A stretch of DNA of 64,000 bases from WTFY01 sp026713925. Its GTDB lineage: Bacteria; Pseudomonadota; Gammaproteobacteria; UBA4575. Positions 29,715 to 36,577 of the stretch are shown one piece after another (within the stretch, counting starts at the first letter, position 1; every line of letters starts with the position of its first letter). Both the position numbers and the translations under genes were made by a program. Where the stretch lies: assembly GCA_963662355.1 (NCBI GenBank), contig OY759361.1, positions 496,001-560,000 of the forward strand, given 5' to 3'. The notes below the pieces were generated by a model. It made no database searches, had not been told where the DNA came from, and saw only the letters and a list, made by a program, of their open reading frames with translations.

Positions 29715-30620
29715 ATGCTCTACACACCTCTTAGCGAGGATCTGCTACAACATACAAGTTATTGCATATGGAGTCGTTATTTGAGTACTGAGAGCTTACA
29801 GCATTCACGTCTTTCATTTGAATTTCTTGATGATCTGGCCCTTGCTTCCGTACGTGGACGCGCTGATCCACATTCTTACCTGAAATCACAGCGGGTCGGG
29901 AGGATCGGTCCATTGCTCGAGTTAATTTCTCTCCACAGAGCGGAAACCTTGCCATTTGATGCACTTCCCACTTGCAAGATTGGGAATGTATTATCAGCGG
30001 CTCTCAACATCGATTCCCCAGCATATGGCTCCCACATCAAGGATACTGACAATTGTGTAGGCTTTGTTGCTACCAATCGCGATCCACACGCCTCTGACCA
30101 AGTACAATGGGCAGCATTTTGTCAAAAGGCACAACAAGCGGCTGAAATGTCACTGCCTAAATCAGTCTCTCAAGCACTAATTGGCGCAATGCGGGAAATC
30201 GAGGATAACGTCCATATCCACAGCGAAAGCTCGTACAATGGAATTGTCGGATATCGGGGCACGCTGGAGGAGTTTGAGTTCGCAGTAATCGATAGCGGGA
30301 TCGGTGTTCTCGAAAGCTTGAGGAGGTCACCCGACTACCAGCATCTCAAAGATTCGGGAACAGCATTAAAGGTTGCGCTCCAAAATGGCCAATCTCGCCT
30401 TCGCTACCAAGACGATGGACGCGGATACGGTTTTCATGATCTTTTTGTGAGTCTGGCAAACCTTAATGGAGAACTACGATTTCGTAGTGGAGACCACAGC
30501 CTCACAATCGATGGGACAGCTCCAAAAATCGTCTTAGCTCAACTCAGTCAGAAGGTCCAAATCCCTGGATTTCTTGTCAATATTGTGTGCCGTGTCGAAC
30601 ACAAACATATTCTTCACTGA
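29715..30620 (+). CDS. GHKL (histidine-kinase-like) ATPase protein
   Basis: The 301-residue protein has an N-terminal part of about 145 residues without a recognised domain. A GHKL ATPase domain follows: N box ALIGAMREIEDNVHIHS (E161, N165), G1 box VIDSGIGV (D193, G195, G197) and G2-like DGRGYGFHDL (235-244). There is no phospho-acceptor histidine domain or membrane span, so it resembles anti-sigma-type kinases such as SpoIIAB/RsbW more than sensor kinases. It converges on the operon 32649-30614 and overlaps its last gene by 7 bp at the 3' ends. That operon encodes a STAS-like protein, the classic partner type for such ATPases. The start is uncertain because no clear Shine-Dalgarno precedes 29715. 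Confidence 0.78.
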   Translation: MLYTPLSEDLLQHTSYCIWSRYLSTESLQHSRLSFEFLDDLALASVRGRADPHSYLKSQRVGRIGPLLELISLHRAETLPFDALPTCKIGNVLSAALNIDSPAYGSHIKDTDNCVGFVATNRDPHASDQVQWAAFCQKAQQAAEMSLPKSVSQALIGAMREIEDNVHIHSESSYNGIVGYRGTLEEFEFAVIDSGIGVLESLRRSPDYQHLKDSGTALKVALQNGQSRLRYQDDGRGYGFHDLFVSLANLNGELRFRSGDHSLTIDGTAPKIVLAQLSQKVQIPGFLVNIVCRVEHKHILH

Positions 30621-31756
30621 TAGTGTGTGCCCTTGCTTGCTATCAGAGACTCTCTCGTGTAGCCACGCATTGCCTCGACATTGGCATCAAACAGATCATC
30701 GATCGGGTGTCCTTGCGGAGTAGGAGTTTTTTTCCAACTCAGTTTGCCATCTGCAAATGTGCCTCGTCTTCGCTTTTGTGCGCGTATAAACGCATTCGTT
30801 TCGATCACTGTTATGGCGTCAAATACATTGGCTAAGCCTCCAATTTCGCTCAGCCCACCTCGGACGATCAGATGAAGAGAGCGTGCTACTGCTCCTGCCA
30901 AAAACACAAGTTTTTCCACATACCACCCGACCCGCGATTTAACACCAGCGCCTGTACCAAACTCGAAAGCGACATAATGGATTTCAACATGGTCATTGAG
31001 AAAGTCAACCCAACGTTGCCAGTCACGGTCTGTGCGTGCATTAATGTGAAGTGCGCAGGGAATACCATATCCTTGAATTTCCGACCAAACCCAAGCAATA
31101 CGTTTCATGTTATACATGTTGTCATGACGGGGGACATCATCAAAGAGACTAAAATTGGGTGTAGTGATCAAACCTACCCCAAGATTCTTAATACCTTTGA
31201 TTACCGACCCGCGATTCGGCAGTTTCCACCAACGCTCCAGAGACTTGTCAATATCCGTTCCACTCAGAATAATGCGGGTGTCGTCACCTAGCTTGAAATA
31301 TTTAAGCATGTCCTGACGGGTTTGGAACCGCACGGTGCCGGTCTTTTTATCTACGAATTCATAGAGGGAAAGAGCAACTGTGGAAGCGGCAGGTGCCTTG
31401 GTACGTGCTGCACTGTGGTAGATCATCGGCACCATGTTTGGGAGACTCGTGTGCGGTGGTGCTGATATCCTTGGGACATTACTCAGCCTCAATATGCCGC
31501 CGACTTCCATCGATCGTGCAACAAAGTGTATCTTATTGATCGGACACACATTGTCACATGTTGACGGGTCCGCACAGCGGCAAAATGTCAGGCAGTCAAA
31601 TACACCTCCACCAACATGTAGACCGCCACAAGGACCAAGATAAGGACACTGTTGACACCCCAATGATTTCGGTTCCAATTCACGGTCATGCCACAATGTA
31701 CGAGAATTTGGAAAATGAAATTTTTCTGTTGAAGAGTAATTACTCGATTTTGACAT
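30614..31756 (-). CDS. DUF4417-like protein with N-terminal eight-cysteine cluster
   Basis: The 380-residue protein has eight cysteines at 34, 37, 43, 55, 59, 61, 67 and 71 (CQQC, PC, DC, FCRC, TC, VCP), suggesting one or two Fe-S clusters or zinc sites. The second half contains GVGLITTPNFSLFDDVPRHDNMYNMKRIAWVWSEIQGYGIPCALHINARTDRDW, which resembles DUF4417, a family of unknown function with a barrel-like fold. The C-terminal part (IRAQKRRRGTFADGKLSWKK) is basic. Its start overlaps the preceding gene by 17 bp. No radical-SAM CxxxCxxC motif is present. The DUF4417 assignment is by eye and moderate. Confidence 0.6.
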   Translation of the reverse strand: MSKSSNYSSTEKFHFPNSRTLWHDRELEPKSLGCQQCPYLGPCGGLHVGGGVFDCLTFCRCADPSTCDNVCPINKIHFVARSMEVGGILRLSNVPRISAPPHTSLPNMVPMIYHSAARTKAPAASTVALSLYEFVDKKTGTVRFQTRQDMLKYFKLGDDTRIILSGTDIDKSLERWWKLPNRGSVIKGIKNLGVGLITTPNFSLFDDVPRHDNMYNMKRIAWVWSEIQGYGIPCALHINARTDRDWQRWVDFLNDHVEIHYVAFEFGTGAGVKSRVGWYVEKLVFLAGAVARSLHLIVRGGLSEIGGLANVFDAITVIETNAFIRAQKRRRGTFADGKLSWKKTPTPQGHPIDDLFDANVEAMRGYTRESLIASKGTHYQ

Positions 31757-32087
31757 CTGCTGTACCGCTGAGGGAATTTATACGACTGATTCGACCGAGG
31801 ACACAATCACCCACATCATGAATTGCTTTTAGCAGATCTGAAGGTGGTCGGTTAATAACACCGACCTTTGTATTGCCAATTACAAGAATCAGATTTGATC
31901 CATTTACGCAAACGATAACCTCTATGCCTGCTGTCAGGCCACTGTTCTTCATAAGATCGGCGATCACCGTTCGCGAACGGCACTCTGGGTAGCGTGTAAA
32001 CAGTGTCGGATCGGTAAGCAGTTCCTTGCCACGATTCCAAGCTTTAGTAAAGTTGGGTGCGGCCCGTCTGATAAAATCAATTCCCAT
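31740..32087 (-). CDS. Small beta-rich hypothetical protein of the STAS operon
   Basis: Starting at MGIDFIRRAAPNFTKAWNRG the protein is 115 residues. After a short helix with a conserved-looking FIRRAAPNFTKAW motif, the rest is strand-rich with alternating glycines (LTAGIEVIVCVNGSNLILVIGNTKVGVI) and reads like a small beta barrel. I do not recognise the family. The ATG at 32087 overlaps the end of the STAS gene by 11 bp, and the 3' end overlaps the cysteine-cluster gene by 17 bp. Such tight overlap points to a fixed stoichiometric unit. Confidence 0.6.
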   Translation of the reverse strand: MGIDFIRRAAPNFTKAWNRGKELLTDPTLFTRYPECRSRTVIADLMKNSGLTAGIEVIVCVNGSNLILVIGNTKVGVINRPPSDLLKAIHDVGDCVLGRISRINSLSGTADVKIE

Positions 32088-32649
32088 AAAACATACTCTC
32101 CAAAACTGGTCGGTATCGTTTATTGCGCCCACTGCCCACCTCAATCAGGAGACCTTTCGTTACTAGAGCGCCTAGGCGGTTATTCCATGCAGTCGGTGCA
32201 ACCTCTTCATCCTTGTGTCTTCTCCTAAGCGCAGGTGCATCTACTTCACCCATTTCCAAAACACTACTCAATGCAATGCCCTGCTTACCCTCCACCTTGC
32301 CAGTAATTTGAACGTTCTCGATACGGGCTTCGCTATCGATTGAACAAATCACAAATGCATCCTTTCGTTCGATAAGAAACGATTCGAATTCCTCTCGTAC
32401 TCGATGTACGAGATTTGCACAGACCGGGTATACAGTAGGCCAAGCCGAGCGGGCGTGATTTCGGTACGCGACAATGCTGTCCCGTAAAAAACTGGTAGTT
32501 GCAACTTCAATTCCTTGAAAATCCAAAAAATATACTTCAGGCTCAGCCGGGATCTGCGTTTTCTGAAGCAAGTCGGTAAACGCCCTTTGGCCATCCAATG
32601 ATCCAGCAAGCACACCATTGTCGGAATAAACTGTCATTGGCAAGAGCAT
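32077..32649 (-). CDS. STAS-like (DUF4325-type) protein with C-terminal winged helix
   Basis: The 190-residue protein begins with a STAS-like fold: AFTDLLQK, then the strand-loop VYFLDFQGIEVATTSFLRDSI in which a STAS phospho-acceptor loop would sit (serine/threonine in ATTS). The C-terminal 80 residues look like a winged helix (GEVDAPALRRRHKDEEVAPTAWNNRLGALVTKGLLIEVGSGRNKRYRPVL), suggesting nucleic-acid binding. STAS proteins pair with GHKL kinases in partner switching; a GHKL ATPase is encoded by the convergent gene. A strong promoter lies just upstream. Confidence 0.72.
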   Translation of the reverse strand: MLLPMTVYSDNGVLAGSLDGQRAFTDLLQKTQIPAEPEVYFLDFQGIEVATTSFLRDSIVAYRNHARSAWPTVYPVCANLVHRVREEFESFLIERKDAFVICSIDSEARIENVQITGKVEGKQGIALSSVLEMGEVDAPALRRRHKDEEVAPTAWNNRLGALVTKGLLIEVGSGRNKRYRPVLESMFYGN

Positions 32650-32678
32650 TGATATATCCTCATATGAGTAACGTGATC

Positions 32679-32707
32679 ATTATGAGAACAAAATTTCCTT
32701 ATGTCAA
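32679..32707 (-). promoter_or_regulatory. Strong promoter of the STAS operon
   Basis: On the minus strand a perfect -35 TTGACA (32702-32707) is followed after 17 bp by CATAAT (32679-32684). The start codon at 32649 follows after a GAGG site. A palindrome CTCATATGAG (32659-32668) lies in the leader and could be an operator. Confidence 0.7.
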
Positions 32708-33256
32708 CAAGATTTCTTTATAGGCTGTCGATATGAAGACTATGCTTGTTGATTCAGGTTGTCCCAGTTTGGGCGACAGGTGATGGAAAGCCCTGTATGA
32801 CAAAGCTCGTAAGGGCAAAGACCCGAGGACACTTGTAGCTAGAGTATCGATTGCCGCACACCCGTTGTTATCAACAGAAGTACTTGAACCGCATTGATGA
32901 GCTTCCAGGACATGGGTCATCAGTCCCTGCGGCCGAGGGCAACGAAATTGTGAGCGAAGGGCAGTGTGAGCACGATCGCTGTATAAATAGCTGCGACTGA
33001 TGAAATTTTCTTCTATACACCCACATCAAGATCACTGCACTCATGCTGATACACGAAATTGAGGACTCTGCAAAGAACAAACCCAACCAACGAAAACCAG
33101 TCAAGACTCACCTCTACTTGTGTGGGAGAGAGGCCTGCTATTGGATGGGCTGCTTCATACTTGCTCGCTTTTCAGACGGAAGATCATCTTTAATGAGTTT
33201 GATCAGTGTATGGAAATTTTACCAGCTATACCTCATTGTCAGCATCCTGTTTCCAT
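32708..33256. other. Gene-free right border of the AT-rich island
   Basis: About 550 bp with no gene I can support; the plus-strand frame 33043-33327 and the minus-strand frames here lack protein character. GC content rises toward the antiporter gene. Confidence 0.45.
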
Positions 33257-34861
33257 TCATACAGAACGAGGGGTTTGTGCAGCCACATGCGTGGCAAATC
33301 CTGAACCGGCCTCCGCGTAAACATTGAACACGGTCGATGCACCGGCCTGCTTGAGCGGCTCGATCTCATCTTCGAACCTTGCCGTGGCCGCGACTCGGCC
33401 GTTGAACGAGGCAGCCTTGAGCTGGTCAAGGACGGCAAGGTTGGCAGCCAGGTTCGGCAGTGCAAGCATCACCAGTTCAAGAGTGTGGGTGGCCTGAACC
33501 CGATCCCAGAAATCCGCGTCACTTGGGTCCCCCAGCAGGACATTGCGGCCAGTCGGCTGCTGGCGCTGTACCTTTACCGGATCGATATCCACGCCGACGA
33601 CGGCCCCGCCGTACAATCGATGCATGTCATCGTAGGCTCCGGTGCCGACACGGCCCATGCCAATGATCGCGATCTTTGCACCTCCTATATCGAGCAGGAG
33701 GTCATCGGCCAGACGCTCGGATCGCTGCAGGTGCTTCCATGTCTTTGCGTATCGTGTGTAGACAGGATGGGCGATGACATTCAGTCCTGAAGCAATTACA
33801 CACGACAGGGCCAGGGCGATGGCAATGGCGATCACCCAGCGGCTGTCGATCCAGCCGTTTGCAATACCGATGGCCGCAACGATCAGTCCGAATTCACTGA
33901 AGTTGGTCAGGTTCAGCGAGGCGAGCAGCGAGGTTCGCGCCCGCAGCTTGAACCCCGTCAGCAGACCAAAGAACAGGGCCGACTTGAGAAACACGAACGG
34001 TGTGATGGCTGCCCCGATGAGTACCGCCTCCATCGTCAGCGGCCCGGACAGTCCGATGGACAGGAAAAAGCCGACCAGAAAAAGGTCCTTGAAGCTGAGC
34101 ATGGTCTTCGACATCTCAACGGCCTTGCTGTGGCTTGCGATCAAAACGCCTACAACGAGGGCTCCCACATAGCCTTTCAGCCCGACCAGTTCAAACAGCT
34201 GCGAGCCTCCAACGGCGAGCAAAAAGCCGTACAGGACCAGCAGTTCACCGTGCCCTGTGCGCTGCAGGATGTATGTCAGCACCGGGCGCAACGGGATAAG
34301 GAGCAGCAAGAGCAACGCCCAAATCGTCGGCCACTGATTTGCGGAGATGGCGAGAAAGATGACGGCGGCCAGGTCCTGAACGAGCAGAATCCCGATGGTG
34401 ATTCGACCGTGCAGGGATGCGGTCTCCCCCTTGTCCTCGAGCACTTTCACGGCGAAGACGGTGCTGGAGAAGCTCAGGGCAAAGGCGACCAGCAGGGACC
34501 GGGGAAGATCGAGACTGGAGAAAATGGAGGCGCCCAGCAGGGCCAGCCCATACATGGCGAAACCAAAGACCACCACGGCAATGGCCATGTGCAATCCGCT
34601 GACGGCCCATACCTGCGGGCGCGCGAAGGTTCGAAGATTGAGCTTGAGGCCGACGATGAACAGCAACAGGATGACGCCGAGATCAGACAGTGTCTCAAGT
34701 ACCTTCCCGCTGGTGATTCCATACAGGTTGAGCACGAATCCAGCAACGAGAAAGCCGACCAGCGGCGGCAGGCCGATGGTCCTGGACAGCAGGCCCAGCC
34801 CGAACGCCAGGCCTATCCAGGTGACGTCCCCCAGGGCGATGGCGACGGACTCCAAATTCAT
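33257..34861 (-). CDS. Kef-type (CPA2) monovalent cation:proton antiporter with TrkA-N domain
   Basis: The 534-residue protein has about 12 membrane spans in the first 370 residues, beginning IGLAFGLGLLSRTIGLPPLVGFLVAGFVLNL. It includes the CPA2 core motifs ALSFSSTVFAVKVLED and GILLVQDLAAVIFLA. The C-terminal cytoplasmic part is a TrkA-N nucleotide-binding domain (KIAIIGMGRVGTGAYDDMHRLYGGAVVGVDID). Family members exchange K+ or Na+ for H+ under nucleotide or glutathione control. It sits in the ICE cargo next to an MscS channel on the same strand, so both likely serve ion or osmotic homeostasis. Substrate ion is not predictable here. Confidence 0.88.
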   Translation of the reverse strand: MNLESVAIALGDVTWIGLAFGLGLLSRTIGLPPLVGFLVAGFVLNLYGITSGKVLETLSDLGVILLLFIVGLKLNLRTFARPQVWAVSGLHMAIAVVVFGFAMYGLALLGASIFSSLDLPRSLLVAFALSFSSTVFAVKVLEDKGETASLHGRITIGILLVQDLAAVIFLAISANQWPTIWALLLLLLIPLRPVLTYILQRTGHGELLVLYGFLLAVGGSQLFELVGLKGYVGALVVGVLIASHSKAVEMSKTMLSFKDLFLVGFFLSIGLSGPLTMEAVLIGAAITPFVFLKSALFFGLLTGFKLRARTSLLASLNLTNFSEFGLIVAAIGIANGWIDSRWVIAIAIALALSCVIASGLNVIAHPVYTRYAKTWKHLQRSERLADDLLLDIGGAKIAIIGMGRVGTGAYDDMHRLYGGAVVGVDIDPVKVQRQQPTGRNVLLGDPSDADFWDRVQATHTLELVMLALPNLAANLAVLDQLKAASFNGRVAATARFEDEIEPLKQAGASTVFNVYAEAGSGFATHVAAQTPRSV

Positions 34862-35010
34862 GAGGCTACGGTTGGCTTGAGCATGATTCGAACGGCAAAT
34901 TTACCATACTATGCCATTGAAATATTACTCACCAAAGCTCCCTGACCGGGATGAGAATCCCGGGCTGAAGGCTACGGGCCAATTGAAAGCAGGCGATACA
35001 CGCCGGGGAA

Positions 35011-36354
35011 TCAAGACCCGGCATCCGGGCCGGGGGGCAGGCGAATATCCTTCGAGACGGATTTCAGATGCAAGTCCCTTTGCGGGTAAGGAATCTGGAT
35101 GCCATGCTCATGGAACAGGTCCCACACGCCCAGCAACACTTCATTTTTCACATTCGCACAACCGTTCATCGGGTCCTTGATCCAGATGCGGATCTCCAGG
35201 TCCACGGAACTGTCCCCGAATCCTTTCAAAAGACACGCGGGTTGAGGATGGGCCAGCACCCTCTTGACGTTATTGGCCGCCTTCTTGCACAACTCGATGG
35301 CCTCGTGCACATCGCAGTCATAATGAACGCCTACCGGGATCTTGAGCCTGACGTTGGCATGGCTGTAGGACCAGTTCTCGACCCGGTTGGTGATTAGCTC
35401 CTCGTTCGGCACCAGATGCTCGATCCCGTCTCGTGTGATCACCGAGACATAACGCGCTCCCAGGGTTTCAATCTTGCCGTACTCCCCTGCAATGTTAATG
35501 GTGTCTCCGGGCTTGATGGACTTGTCGGTCAGCAGGATGAAGCCTGCTACGAGATTCGAGAAAATCTTCTGCAAGCCAAACCCGAGACCCACACCGATGG
35601 CCCCGCCAAAGACCACGAATGCCGTGATGTCGATGCCGACGGTCCCGAGTGCCAGCAGAAAGGCCCCGGCAAAGACGACAATCTTGAGGACTTTTATGAT
35701 CAGGACCTGGGTCGTTTTTGATATCTCGCTGCTTGCATGGATCCGTGCCTCGAGCATCCGGGTGATCAACAACGCGAGCCACAGGAAGACGGCCACCGTA
35801 ATGATGGAGGCCACCACATCGAAGACACTGATGTCATGGCCGCCCACCTGGAACTTCATCGAATCCAAAAACCCGATCAGGGGAACCAGCAGGCCAAAGA
35901 CATGCAAGGCCGCGATACTCCACACGAAGGTGGCGACACTCCTGCTGATGAAGGTGTCGGGGATGGCCGAGGAACCGAGGTGGATGACGGCCCAGGCCAG
36001 GGTGAGGATGACGGCGGCTTCGATCAGGGCATACGGCAGACCCAGGTACAGGTAGAGGCCTGTGAAGACACCGAGCCATACCAGGAGCAGGACCGGGATG
36101 GCGAACCGGTACATGGCCGCAGTAATGAAGGAGTGGACCTTGACGGACTCAAAGGGCTCAAGCCCGGCAAGCTTGGCATTGATCTTCTTGGCACTGGCGT
36201 ACGTGACGAGCAGGCCCGTGGCAATGACCGCGACCTGGATGAAGTTGTCAAGATTCAGTACATGCTGATCCGCCCACCGGTAGAGGTTCTTGAGTAACTC
36301 GACCGAGTGTTCCTGATCCAGCACTTTCTCAATGAGTGATTTGTTTTCTTCCAT
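35011..36354 (-). CDS. MscS-family mechanosensitive channel
   Basis: From MEENKSLIEKVLDQE the protein is 447 residues, with four or five N-terminal membrane helices. The MscS pore helix and beta domain follow (FVVFGGAIGVGLGFGLQKIFSNLVAGFILLTDKSIKPGDTI, then YGKIETLGARYVSVITRDGIEHLVPNEELITNRVENWSYS), and the C-terminal domain ends VWDLFHEHGIQIPYPQRDLHLKS. It should open on membrane tension and release solutes. It is upstream of the Kef-type antiporter on the same strand, 149 bp apart. The frame opens at 36402, but 36354 gives the better start. Confidence 0.88.
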   Translation of the reverse strand: MEENKSLIEKVLDQEHSVELLKNLYRWADQHVLNLDNFIQVAVIATGLLVTYASAKKINAKLAGLEPFESVKVHSFITAAMYRFAIPVLLLVWLGVFTGLYLYLGLPYALIEAAVILTLAWAVIHLGSSAIPDTFISRSVATFVWSIAALHVFGLLVPLIGFLDSMKFQVGGHDISVFDVVASIITVAVFLWLALLITRMLEARIHASSEISKTTQVLIIKVLKIVVFAGAFLLALGTVGIDITAFVVFGGAIGVGLGFGLQKIFSNLVAGFILLTDKSIKPGDTINIAGEYGKIETLGARYVSVITRDGIEHLVPNEELITNRVENWSYSHANVRLKIPVGVHYDCDVHEAIELCKKAANNVKRVLAHPQPACLLKGFGDSSVDLEIRIWIKDPMNGCANVKNEVLLGVWDLFHEHGIQIPYPQRDLHLKSVSKDIRLPPGPDAGS

Positions 36355-36577
36355 CGTGCGCAGGTCCCATCGAAGGCCCAGACATATACCCGGGTATGGC
36401 AACGGGAGTTAAACTTTTCAAAATCCTGTGTGGCCGGTACCCGGATACGGCAATATACCATTGATCCAGCCTGGCATACCTTCACTGGCTTGCCTGGTGC
36501 CCATCACTGCGGGCCTCAGCATGCCTCAGGTTCATCTGCATGACCAGGGATCTTTGCACGGCAGGCGCCTGCGGTGA

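Noticed and set aside
33043..33327. A 94-codon plus-strand gene at the island border
   Set aside because: It overlaps the 3' end of the antiporter gene on the opposite strand and shows no family features.
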